From: Candidatus Altarchaeales archaeon
Lineage (GTDB): Archaea > Altiarchaeota > Altiarchaeia > IMC4 > SCGC-AAA252-I15
Direction of reading: 5' to 3'
Assembly: GCA_014729705.1 (NCBI GenBank)
Contig: WJJK01000011.1
Coordinates: forward strand, 1 to 7,603
Length of the DNA stretch: 7,603 nt
Every line of letters begins with the position of its first letter. Position 1 is the stretch's first letter. A model generated the notes under the pieces. It was not told the origin of the DNA, ran no database searches, and was given only the letters and a program-made list of their open reading frames with translations. The translations under genes were made by a program, and so were the position numbers. Shown one piece after another: positions 1-6,691 of the stretch.

Positions 1-3000
1 ACAGACCAAACCACCTCACTCACCTGGAGCTTCACAACCAACAGCCGACCCCAAGCCAGCAACGTACACACCACACCCATCGACCCCCAAACCAGTGACA
101 CATTAACCTGCGAATACACATACAGCGACCCCGACGGCGACACAGTAACTTACAGCATACAAGCCTATCCACTAGAGCTGAACATAAACTCCACCACCGG
201 CGAAATAACAGACACAGCCACCTACGAAGACTTCGGAGTCTACGAAATAACAATTAAAGCATCCGACGGACAAGACCAAACCACAGACACATTCACACTC
301 AACATATACTCCCCTAAAGGCACAGTACCAATGAACTCTGGCACGCCGTTTTATACTACTGTTTCCAATCCGTTTGACTGTGGTAATCTGTCTTTAGGCG
401 AGTCATGTAATATCACCTGGGTTGTGAATGCTACGGGGGCGGTGAATACGACCCACGTATTCTTTGCCTACGCCGAAAGCCAAGGCACCTATCAAAGCAA
501 ATCACCTCTAGTCAACATCACCATCACCCAACCCAACCAACCTCCAATCATTAATGATGTCGGATATAATGATCCGGTTTATGAGGGTCAGGTTTTGGAG
601 GTCTCGGTTAATGCCAGTGATCCGGATGGGGATTTGTTGAGTTATTGGATTAATGATACTCGGTTCACTGCTTCCGGTAGCGTGTTTTCTTGGACTACTT
701 CGATGGATGATGCTGGCACCCACACATGGAGTATTACCGTCGGGGATGGGAGTCTGAATGTCACCGAATCGTTGACGTTGGTGGTTCATAACGTGAATCA
801 GGCTCCGCAGGTGACTGCTCCCCAGGATTTGGAGGCCAGTGAGGGTGAGTTGGTTGAGGTCACAGTCACAGCTAGTGATCCTGAGGGGGATAGTCTGCAG
901 TATTGGATTAATGATACTCGTTTCACTCAAGACTTTAATGTATTTTCTTGGACGCCTGGCTATGGTGATAGTGGAGTCTACGTGTTAGAGACTACGGTTG
1001 GTGATGGGCATCTGAATTCTTCTATTGTGTTTAATCTCACGGTTGAGGATACCAATCGACTGCCTGATGTGGAAGAGTTAGTTGATTTGAATGTTAGTGA
1101 AGGCGATGTTGTTGAAGTCATAGTCACCGCCACTGACCCCGACGGCGACAGCTTAATCTATGGGATATCGGATTCTAGGTTCACGCAGGAGGAGAATGTT
1201 TTCACTTGGACCTCCTCCCTGCGGGATGCGGGTGTATATGCTCTCACAGTCAACGTATCTGATGGGTATGGTTTGGTTGAAAAACAATTTCAGTTAACGG
1301 TATGGGACATACCCTCCCTGCAGGTTGTTGTCTTATACGAGGATGATTTCCCGCAAAACCGTTTAACGTCTTATGCGGTTAACGTATCCTGTGTGAATCC
1401 TTTGGGTTGTGTGAATTCTACGTTGTCGCTTATGCAGGTGGGCGTCGGCGACTGTTTGTCCTACAGCGGCTTAAATCTGGCGGGCTTTAAAACCTACTGT
1501 GAAGGATTAGACTGCTCACTTGTGCCACAAGATAATGGAACTCCCCTCTACTCAGCCTACCCCAACCCACAATTCATAGGGGCGCTAGGCTACGCAGAGA
1601 ATCAAGGGGTTACCTGGCTTTTGAATGCTACAGGCAACCTAACCCAAAACCTCACACTATACGTAGACCATGAAACAGCTTACCAAGACCCCCTCCAAAC
1701 CAACGAAACCCAGCACACAATAATCAATGCATCTGATGGAGGACTTGAAACATACATTGATTCCTGCACTCAGATTAGTGAGTCGGGGCGGTATTTGTTG
1801 AATCAGTCGATATCTGATTTCTCTGTGGCGGAGGAGGAGGGTTGCATAGTCATCACTGCGGATAATGTTTCCCTGGATTGTGGGGGTTATAGTATTGAGG
1901 CTGATGTGGCGGTTGCGGGTGTTTTCAGCAATGGTAGTTATACTCGTGTTAGTAATTGTGTGGTGGATGTGCTTAATGAGTCGGGGGGTGTGGGTGTTTA
2001 TTTGGTGGATGCCGATTATAGTGTTCTCAAAAATAATACTTTAGATAATCAGTATGTTGGTGTTTACTCTGAGTCTTCGGATAGTCTTTTGTTTGAGGGT
2101 AATAATTTATCATTTAATCGCTTGCATGGAGTGCATTTGCGGGATTCTGTTTCCTCGGCTGTAGTATCCAACAATGTTTTAGGCAATAATTTCAAGGGTG
2201 TCTTCTTGGATGGCGGATCATCTAATAATATGTCAGGTAATCGTGTTTATTCTAGTTATCATGGTGTGGCTATTGAGTCTAGTCATAGTAATCAGGTGAG
2301 CAATAATAGTTTCATGTTTTGTGCTGCGGGCGTGCGCAGTGTGTCTGCGGCGGGCAATGTTTTTGTGGGTAATAATTTCACTCGCAATAGTTTCGGCACA
2401 TTCTTCTACACTGGCAGTGATAATCTTACTTTTCTGGGTAATTCTGTGGATCGTAATAGTAAGTATGGGGTTTATTTGATTAATAGTCGGGGTGGTTGGT
2501 TGGTGGGTAATACTGCTAATTTTAATTATCAATATGGTTTTATTTTGTCTGGTTCCAGTCATAATCTGGTTGAAAATAATACGGCTAACAGCAATTTTAA
2601 TTTAGAGCCTCAAACGTATCCTAGCGGGGGTATGGTGCTTTCTCGTTCCTCCAACAACACCCTCAAAGGCAATAGTATGTATTATAATAAGTGGGGTTTG
2701 TATGTTGCAGATAGCTCAGACAATCAGTTAAATGGAAACACCGCCTGCGCAAGCGACGTAAACCATGGTGGAAGCGATCTGCGGTGTGTGGACTCTGAAG
2801 GAAACTTGGGAGATGACAACACCTTTAGTGTTGTGGTTGCTTGCGGAGACGGGTGGCCTACCGACTACGTGCCTTGCACTCCTTCCTCATCCACCCACGA
2901 TTCGGATGTTGATGGAGTGGAGAACTGTGAAGATAATTGTCCCTCGTTATTTAATTCACGCCAGCAAGACGAAAACGCAGACGGAGTGGGGGATGCCTGT

Positions 3001-6000
3001 GAATACAGCTCCACAACACCAATTGAGTGGCTTAAGTACACCCAAGACCTGCATACAACCGGTTTACTTGACTCCTATGAGGCAGATGACGATGCGAGAG
3101 CCTACACATATGATCAGGCAACCGCAGTAATAGCGTTCACACACGCAGGCGAAGAACAAAGAGCAAGGAAAATTTTGGAGCAATACAAGAGCCTGCAGCA
3201 ACCAAACGGGGGTTGGAGGGAGTGCTACCTCGCAGACACAACCCAGTTATGCGAGGACAAGTACGTTTCCGGACCCATAGCCTGGATGATGTTGGCGTTA
3301 AACTACTATGAACATGAAACCGGCGACCAAAACTACACCCAAGTAGCAGAAAAAGCCGTAGGCTACCTAAACACGCAGTACTATGTGGATTCAGGCGACG
3401 CAAGAGACGGTTTAATCACTTTTTGCAGCGGACCAGCGTGTAGCGGAGATGAAGCAGTGAAAGTCAGCACCGAACACAACCACGACGCCTACAGCGCCAT
3501 ACTATGGCGGGCAATACTATCTGAAAACCAGTCTCTAGCAAACCAAGCCGGTGAACTGAAAAATAACTTGGACAGTCTTTGGTCCCCCCAAGACAACATA
3601 TTCTGGGCGGGATACAACTCCAATGGAGAGCGTGACTGGGGCAGGTGCACGGACGCCCAAAGCTGGGGTGTACTATCCCTTGGAGATGAATACGCAAGCT
3701 CCCTGGAATGGCTTTATAGCGCGGACTACAACACACGCCTCCTACAGGACTACAATGAAACCCTAAAAGACGTTGACGGCTTCAAAGACTGCGCAGCCTC
3801 CGCAGACCACCTATGGCTTGAGGGAACCGAGGGTGTTGCAGCCGCCTACTACCTCCTGGGTGATGAAGTGCGCGGAGATTATTTCCACAACCAAAGCAGC
3901 CGAATACTATCTTCCACTGGCGGATTAATACATAAATTCCGGGAAAACCTCACTGAAAACCTTTGGACAGCCAAAAACTGGCGCTACAACAGTGTGGCAA
4001 GCACCTGCTGGCACTACTACAACAACGAGAAAATAAACCCCTTCCACCCTGGGGAAACCCCTAAACCCCCAACCATACTAACTTCCTGCGCTGAAATAAA
4101 TCGGGCGGGGCAATACACTTTGGATCATAGTTTAACTGGTTTCCCCAAGCCTTCAGGTAATGCGTGTATTAAAGTAATTTCAGCTGGCGTCTTGCTAGAT
4201 TGTGGGGGTTACGCCATAGAGAGCGACTACAGTATTTCGGGCATAAAAATTCTGGCAGATAATGTTTCTGTTAGGAATTGTGTGGTTGACATGGGCTTTG
4301 GAGGGGGTGTAGGTATTTATGCTGAGAATGTTTCAGCAAATAATTACGTGAACAACACTTTAACCGGGAATGCTCAGGGGTTTCTGTTCAAATACGTTGT
4401 GAATTCCTCGGCAGTAAACAATAGTGTGTCCGGTAATCACTACCACGGTTTGATTGCCACAGCAAGCGTGGGCAACCGGTTCACTGGAAACACCTTCACC
4501 CACACTTGGGGTCCGGGTTTAAGACTACAACAATACTGTGGCGGCAACCTCATCTCTGGAAACAACCTAAGTTTCAACCACGTGGGAGTGGATTTCTCCC
4601 TCTCCAACGGAAACATTATATCCGCCAACCAGATTAATCAGAATACTAACCGCGGTTTATGGCTTTACTGGAGCCAGGAAAACGTGTTATTCAACAACAC
4701 TGTTAAGAATAATTACTGGTATGGCTTGTACTTGCATCAAAACAGCGATTCAAACAACCTCACGGAAAACACTATCTGCGCAAACGCGGTAGAAGACGAC
4801 CTGAAGTGTTTGTATTCAAACAGCAACTTTGGGTCAGGCAACCTAATAGACAACCTATCCTCCTGCGGCGGCTGGAGCAGTGGAAACCAATACACCTCAT
4901 GTGAGCCGGTTGAAGGCGACATTGATTCGGATGGTTGGCTTAACACCTGCGACAACTGCGTAACCATATACAATGCTTTGCAGCAGGACGGCGACGCAGA
5001 CGGGGTAGGCGATAAATGCGAACACCTCCCCACAACTTCTTCCACTACGTCCACCACAACCTCCACAACCACTACTCTTAACCTTCTCTGCCATGATTTT
5101 GAGGGTGAAATCAATTATAATGTGTCTGGGACCGTGTTTTATTATGGCAGGCTTAATCTTTCGGACATGTGTTACGGTAAAATAGTGTATGACCGTTATT
5201 GTAGTGGTTCGGCTCTCAGGTACTCTGTCTATACTTGCCCTGTGGATTGTAGTGGGGGTCGGTGTGTGGATGAGCCTGTGATTGATTGTGTGGATTTGGA
5301 CGGTGAAGATTATTATACTGACTCTGCGGTTTCTTACCGGGGTTATACTTATTCGGACTTCTGTTACGGGCCTAGACTGTATGAGCGGGTGTGTATTGAT
5401 GATCTGCCGCGTTATAGGTTGTATTCCTGTCCCGTGGACTGTAGTGGTGGGCGGTGTGTAGAGGAGGAAGTCATAGACTGTGTCGACAGTGACGGGTTGG
5501 ATTACTATGCTAAGGGGATTGTCGTCTACAGGGGTTATAACTACTCCGACGTATGCTATCAAAGCCGGTTGTATGAGCGGGTGTGTGCAGACGACATAGC
5601 TTCTTATAGTGTTTTTGAGTGCCCCTTAGGGTGTATAGAGGGGAGGTGCATTGAAACCACTACCTCCACCACGAGCACTACTACCTCCTCCACAACCACC
5701 TCGACTTCCACTACTACTACTTCCACTACTACTACTACTACTACTTCCACTACTACTACTTCCACTACTACTACTTCCACTACTACTGCCTCTACCTCCA
5801 CGACCTTGAATTCTTTGTGCCATGATTTTGAGGAGGGTGTGGATGAGTATGTTCTGGGCACTGTCTGGTACTCTAACCGGCATAATCTGAGTGATTATTG
5901 TTACGGCACGAAACTGTATGACCGGTATTGCCGGGATAATGGTTTGAAGGTTGAAGTATTTGATTGTCCAGTGGATTGTAGTGGAGGCCGGTGTGTGCAG

Positions 6001-6690
6001 GAGCAAGTAATTGATTGTGTGGATTTGGATGGAGAAGATTATAACACCTCTTCTGTGTTGGTTTATCGCGGGTATAATTACTCGGATTTTTGTCAGGGCT
6101 CCCGCTTGTATGAAAGAATATGCACTGATGATTTGCCTAGGTATAAAATCTATGACTGTCCCGTGGACTGTAGTGGTGGGCGGTGTGTAGAGGAGGAAGT
6201 CATAGACTGTGTGGACAGCGACGGTCTTAACTACTCTGTTAGGGGTAACGTAACCTATCACGGAACTGTTTATCTGGATTCCTGTTACTCCAACCAACTG
6301 TATGAACGGTATTGTTTTGACGACCGATTATACTCTAAACTCGTCCCCTGCCCTGCTTCTTGCGTGGATGGAGCTTGTGAAGCTGAATCTGAGGAAGCCG
6401 GGACCACGTCCACGTCAACCACTTCTTCCACGTCCACGTCAACCACTGCCTCCTCTCCTTCAACTACTCCGACCACTTCTTCAACATCCTCCACACAGTC
6501 AACAACCTCCTCCACCTCCTCCACAACAACCCCCGCCTCTTCCACCTCTTCGACGCAGCCAACTACCTCCACAACCACCTCTACCTCTACTTCAACAATC
6601 CCTTCCCCCACTCAATCAACCACCTCCACCACATCAACCTCAACCTCAACAACAAACACTACTTTCGAAGACAATGAAGGTGAAACATGA
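1..6690 (+). CDS. Giant secreted multidomain surface protein, Ig-like/beta-helix/toroid/Cys-repeat mosaic (5' partial)
   Basis: The frame is open from the first base of the window to a TGA at 6688-6690, giving 2229 visible residues. The first in-frame ATG (331) lies inside a continuing domain and is not the start, so the true N-terminus is upstream. Every recognisable module is extracellular in type: Ig/cadherin-like beta-sandwiches with 'SDPDGD' calcium-type motifs, two beta-helices, two TSP3-like motifs, an (alpha/alpha)-toroid-like domain, six Cys-rich repeats and three Thr/Ser linkers. N-X-S/T sequons occur by the dozen, which fits an N-glycosylated archaeal surface protein. The C-terminus is a Thr/Ser tail ending FEDNEGET, with no hydrophobic anchor or sorting signal. 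The likely role (inference) is adhesion or glycan binding/processing at the cell surface, possibly as an S-layer-associated or host-contact protein. Gene 2 follows after one base. I am sure it is one real gene; its exact function is unknown. Confidence 0.97.
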   Translation, partial: TDQTTSLTWSFTTNSRPQASNVHTTPIDPQTSDTLTCEYTYSDPDGDTVTYSIQAYPLELNINSTTGEITDTATYEDFGVYEITIKASDGQDQTTDTFTLNIYSPKGTVPMNSGTPFYTTVSNPFDCGNLSLGESCNITWVVNATGAVNTTHVFFAYAESQGTYQSKSPLVNITITQPNQPPIINDVGYNDPVYEGQVLEVSVNASDPDGDLLSYWINDTRFTASGSVFSWTTSMDDAGTHTWSITVGDGSLNVTESLTLVVHNVNQAPQVTAPQDLEASEGELVEVTVTASDPEGDSLQYWINDTRFTQDFNVFSWTPGYGDSGVYVLETTVGDGHLNSSIVFNLTVEDTNRLPDVEELVDLNVSEGDVVEVIVTATDPDGDSLIYGISDSRFTQEENVFTWTSSLRDAGVYALTVNVSDGYGLVEKQFQLTVWDIPSLQVVVLYEDDFPQNRLTSYAVNVSCVNPLGCVNSTLSLMQVGVGDCLSYSGLNLAGFKTYCEGLDCSLVPQDNGTPLYSAYPNPQFIGALGYAENQGVTWLLNATGNLTQNLTLYVDHETAYQDPLQTNETQHTIINASDGGLETYIDSCTQISESGRYLLNQSISDFSVAEEEGCIVITADNVSLDCGGYSIEADVAVAGVFSNGSYTRVSNCVVDVLNESGGVGVYLVDADYSVLKNNTLDNQYVGVYSESSDSLLFEGNNLSFNRLHGVHLRDSVSSAVVSNNVLGNNFKGVFLDGGSSNNMSGNRVYSSYHGVAIESSHSNQVSNNSFMFCAAGVRSVSAAGNVFVGNNFTRNSFGTFFYTGSDNLTFLGNSVDRNSKYGVYLINSRGGWLVGNTANFNYQYGFILSGSSHNLVENNTANSNFNLEPQTYPSGGMVLSRSSNNTLKGNSMYYNKWGLYVADSSDNQLNGNTACASDVNHGGSDLRCVDSEGNLGDDNTFSVVVACGDGWPTDYVPCTPSSSTHDSDVDGVENCEDNCPSLFNSRQQDENADGVGDACEYSSTTPIEWLKYTQDLHTTGLLDSYEADDDARAYTYDQATAVIAFTHAGEEQRARKILEQYKSLQQPNGGWRECYLADTTQLCEDKYVSGPIAWMMLALNYYEHETGDQNYTQVAEKAVGYLNTQYYVDSGDARDGLITFCSGPACSGDEAVKVSTEHNHDAYSAILWRAILSENQSLANQAGELKNNLDSLWSPQDNIFWAGYNSNGERDWGRCTDAQSWGVLSLGDEYASSLEWLYSADYNTRLLQDYNETLKDVDGFKDCAASADHLWLEGTEGVAAAYYLLGDEVRGDYFHNQSSRILSSTGGLIHKFRENLTENLWTAKNWRYNSVASTCWHYYNNEKINPFHPGETPKPPTILTSCAEINRAGQYTLDHSLTGFPKPSGNACIKVISAGVLLDCGGYAIESDYSISGIKILADNVSVRNCVVDMGFGGGVGIYAENVSANNYVNNTLTGNAQGFLFKYVVNSSAVNNSVSGNHYHGLIATASVGNRFTGNTFTHTWGPGLRLQQYCGGNLISGNNLSFNHVGVDFSLSNGNIISANQINQNTNRGLWLYWSQENVLFNNTVKNNYWYGLYLHQNSDSNNLTENTICANAVEDDLKCLYSNSNFGSGNLIDNLSSCGGWSSGNQYTSCEPVEGDIDSDGWLNTCDNCVTIYNALQQDGDADGVGDKCEHLPTTSSTTSTTTSTTTTLNLLCHDFEGEINYNVSGTVFYYGRLNLSDMCYGKIVYDRYCSGSALRYSVYTCPVDCSGGRCVDEPVIDCVDLDGEDYYTDSAVSYRGYTYSDFCYGPRLYERVCIDDLPRYRLYSCPVDCSGGRCVEEEVIDCVDSDGLDYYAKGIVVYRGYNYSDVCYQSRLYERVCADDIASYSVFECPLGCIEGRCIETTTSTTSTTTSSTTTSTSTTTTSTTTTTTTSTTTTSTTTTSTTTASTSTTLNSLCHDFEEGVDEYVLGTVWYSNRHNLSDYCYGTKLYDRYCRDNGLKVEVFDCPVDCSGGRCVQEQVIDCVDLDGEDYNTSSVLVYRGYNYSDFCQGSRLYERICTDDLPRYKIYDCPVDCSGGRCVEEEVIDCVDSDGLNYSVRGNVTYHGTVYLDSCYSNQLYERYCFDDRLYSKLVPCPASCVDGACEAESEEAGTTSTSTTSSTSTSTTASSPSTTPTTSSTSSTQSTTSSTSSTTTPASSTSSTQPTTSTTTSTSTSTIPSPTQSTTSTTSTSTSTTNTTFEDNEGET
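31..312 (+). other. Ig/cadherin-like domain at the 5' edge of gene 1
   Basis: After the tail of an earlier domain (codons 1-13, ending WSFTT) there is a beta-sandwich-like stretch. It opens 'RPQASNV...DTLTCEYTYSDPDGD' in type and continues with 'VTYSIQ...NSTTGEIT...FGVYEITIKASDGQDQTTDTF'. The first half resembles one Ig-like family (with LTC.Y...D.DGD) and the second a cadherin/He_PIG-like family, so it reads like a hybrid. SDPDGD is a typical calcium-binding turn in such domains. The family assignment is from pattern memory only. Confidence 0.7.
313..534 (+). other. Archaeal 'GTPFY...C...NATG' surface domain, copy 1
   Basis: This domain of about 74 residues has the core GTPFYTT..NP, then C.NLSLGESCNITWVVNATG, then FFAYAES. 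It has two Cys that could pair and several sequons. A second, diverged copy of the core (GTPLYSAYPNP...VTWLLNATG) lies near 1540-1632. Similar stretches are common between beta-rich domains of archaeal surface proteins, but I cannot name the family. Confidence 0.6.
535..1311 (+). repeat. Three tandem Ig/cadherin-like repeats (87, 86, 86 residues)
   Basis: Units run 535-795, 796-1053 and 1054-1311. Each starts N(Q/R).P, then a 'V.EG..(L/V)EV.V.A(S/T)DP(D/E)GD' strand-turn, then 'Y(W/G)I(N/S)D(T/S)RFT', 'F.WT', a 'DAG/DSGVY' type turn, 'V.DG', and ends with a '(L)TV' strand. DPDGD is a calcium-type loop. The first two units share a perfect 20-bp stretch at 643-662 and 901-920, offset exactly 258 bp, showing tandem duplication. 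Such arrays usually act as stiff stalks or spacers. Confidence 0.88.
1312..1750 (+). other. Beta-rich linker domain with second 'GTPLY...NATG' core
   Basis: About 146 residues follow the Ig array. The first part has several Cys (VSCVNPLGC, then VGDC, TYC, DC) and is likely disulphide-stabilised. The second part carries GTPLYSAYPNP and VTWLLNATG, matching the domain at 313-534 but without its second Cys pair. It ends in an Asn/Thr-rich stretch before beta-helix 1. The family is not recognised with confidence. Confidence 0.55.
1765..2877 (+). other. Right-handed parallel beta-helix domain 1 (NosD/pectate-lyase-like) with Cys cap
   Basis: About 371 residues. It opens with CTQISESGRYLLNQSI and then C-I-V-I-TADNVSLDCGGYSIEA, the usual N-terminal rung of archaeal beta-helix surface proteins. 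It then runs through many rungs of roughly 22-24 residues with the pattern N.(L/V)..N....(G)(V/L).(L/V)..SS.N, the stacked-Asn signature of parallel beta-helices. The C-terminal cap has Cys in CASD, LRC, VVAC and VPC. The fold family covers polysaccharide lyases, epimerases and adhesins; no catalytic site is evident, so binding or a structural role is as likely as enzymatic activity. Confidence 0.88.
2899..3003 (+). other. Thrombospondin type-3-like calcium motif 1
   Basis: The run DSDVDGVENCEDNCPSLFNS, followed by RQQDENADGVGDACE, is the standard TSP3 layout: Asp-rich D.D.DG loop, C..NCP, then the QQD..DGVGD.C loop. Such motifs bind calcium and join rigid modules. Here it links beta-helix 1 to the helical toroid. 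Confidence 0.9.
3019..4044 (+). other. All-helical toroid resembling six-hairpin glycosidases
   Basis: About 342 residues with helical, not beta, composition. It has the ordered conserved-looking motifs of an (alpha/alpha)6-type carbohydrate-active fold: YTYDQATAVIAF (3103-3138), GW then GPIAWMMLALNYYE (about 3274-3315), STEHNHDAY (3466-3492), DAQSWGVLSLG (3652-3684), WLEGTEGVAAAYYLLGD (3814-3864), and SVASTCWHYY followed by NPF (3991-4044). The acidic residues in YTYDQ, TEHN.D and EGTEG would be the first candidates for a catalytic pocket. I do not assign a GH family. It may be an enzyme or a dead-enzyme glycan binder. It is coded almost wholly with AAC-type codons, unlike beta-helix 1. Confidence 0.65.
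4087..4902 (+). other. Right-handed parallel beta-helix domain 2 with Cys cap
   Basis: About 272 residues, opening CAEINRAGQYTLDHSLTGF and then ACIKVISAGVLLDCGGYAIES, the same N-terminal signature as beta-helix 1. Rungs with N-rich turns follow (N.LTGN, NNSVSGN, NRFTGN, NNLSFN, NNTVKNN). The cap with CAN, KC, SSCGGW and TSC matches the cap of the first helix in order of Cys. It is about 100 residues shorter, meaning some four to five fewer rungs. Confidence 0.87.
4918..5022 (+). other. Thrombospondin type-3-like calcium motif 2
   Basis: The same layout as the first TSP3-like motif: DIDSDGWLNTCDNCVTIYNA, then LQQDGDADGVGDKCE. The Pro of NCP is replaced by Val. It follows the beta-helix 2 cap at the same spacing as in the first module, so helix, cap and TSP3 appear to have been duplicated as a unit. 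Confidence 0.88.
5032..5076 (+). other. Thr/Ser linker 1
   Basis: Fifteen residues of only Thr and Ser follow LP and lead into L-N before the first Cys repeat. Such linkers are likely O-glycosylated and extended. The end 'TTLN.LC' recurs after linker 2. Confidence 0.85.
5089..5655 (+). repeat. Cys-rich repeat triplet A (three units of about 62-66 residues)
   Basis: Units start at Cys codons 5089, 5287 and 5479 (spacing 198 and 192 nt). The common pattern is C.D.DG..Y....V.Y.G...(S)D.CY...LY(E/D)R.C.......Y....CP.(D/G)C..GRC, with six Cys per unit that can form three disulphides. This repeat type is frequent in archaeal, especially DPANN-like, surface proteins, generally next to Thr/Ser linkers. 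Its function is unknown; a compact disulphide-knitted bead is the simplest reading. Confidence 0.88.
5427..5483 (+). repeat. 57-bp perfect direct repeat, copy 1
   Basis: Identical base for base to 6156-6212, at the junction of the second and third Cys repeats of each triplet. Flanking bases differ at synonymous and non-synonymous sites on both sides. Confidence 0.95.
5656..5808 (+). other. Thr/Ser linker 2
   Basis: Fifty-one residues of Thr and Ser with a single Ala join Cys triplets A and B. It is more than three times longer than linker 1, and its central part is a codon-level microsatellite. It is likely an extended O-glycosylated stalk. Confidence 0.88.
5707..5787 (+). repeat. In-frame TCC(ACT)n microsatellite
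   Basis: Within linker 2 the DNA is a run of TCC followed by 4, 7, 4, 4 and 3 ACT codons, giving S-TTTT type units. Replication slippage in steps of 3 or 15 bases would lengthen or shorten the linker without breaking the frame. Confidence 0.93.
5818..6402 (+). repeat. Cys-rich repeat triplet B
   Basis: Units start at Cys codons 5818, 6016 and 6208. Each lies exactly 729 bp after its counterpart in triplet A, and the internal spacing of 198 and 192 nt is preserved. Unit order also matches: first CHDFE, second CVDLDGEDY, third CVDSDGL. Six Cys per unit are kept. The last unit ends CEAESEEAG before the Thr/Ser tail. Confidence 0.88.
6156..6212 (+). repeat. 57-bp perfect direct repeat, copy 2
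   Basis: Partner of 5427-5483, offset 729 bp. It codes for the end of Cys repeat B2 and the first residues of B3. Confidence 0.95.
6403..6663 (+). other. C-terminal Thr/Ser/Pro tail of gene 1
   Basis: Eighty-seven residues made almost only of Thr and Ser, with some Pro, Gln and Ala, precede the final FEDNEGET and the stop. A 20-bp perfect direct repeat lies at 6404-6423 and 6428-6447. In many archaeal surface proteins such a tail precedes a membrane helix; none is seen here, so the protein may be secreted, held by its N-terminus, or held by a partner. Confidence 0.88.
6678..6683 (+). promoter_or_regulatory. Ribosome binding site of the second gene, inside the end of gene 1
   Basis: AGGTGA matches the anti-Shine-Dalgarno complement AGGAGGTGAT over six bases and ends 8 bases before the ATG at 6692. 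It decides the start over the in-frame ATG at 6674. Because it overlaps the codons for the last residues of gene 1, ribosomes finishing gene 1 could reinitiate on gene 2. The coupling is inferred. Confidence 0.75.
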
Positions 6691-6691
6691 A

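Noticed and set aside
331..333. ATG as the start of the giant gene
   Set aside because: The frame is open upstream to position 1 and codes for a coherent Ig-like domain with an SDPDGD motif; no ribosome binding site precedes this ATG.
508..930. - strand open frame opposite the Ig repeats
   Set aside because: Its internal repetition mirrors the + strand repeats and its protein shows no domain.
2765..3130. + strand open frame in another phase near the TSP3 motif
   Set aside because: It lies wholly inside well-supported domains of gene 1 and has no ribosome binding site or domain of its own.
5656..5808. Possible CRISPR-like or regulatory tandem array
   Set aside because: The units are 3-15 bases of Thr/Ser codons without spacers and stay in frame; this is a coding microsatellite.
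4897..6297. Two long - strand open frames (4897-5562 and 5626-6297) with similar protein sequences
   Set aside because: They are antisense to the Cys repeats and Thr/Ser linkers. Their similarity is explained by the duplicated triplet, and their Gly/Ser runs by the ACT/TCC codons read backwards.
6674..6676. ATG as the start of the second gene
   Set aside because: It lacks a ribosome binding site and overlaps gene 1; the in-frame ATG at 6692 has AGGTGA at good spacing and gives a better signal peptide.
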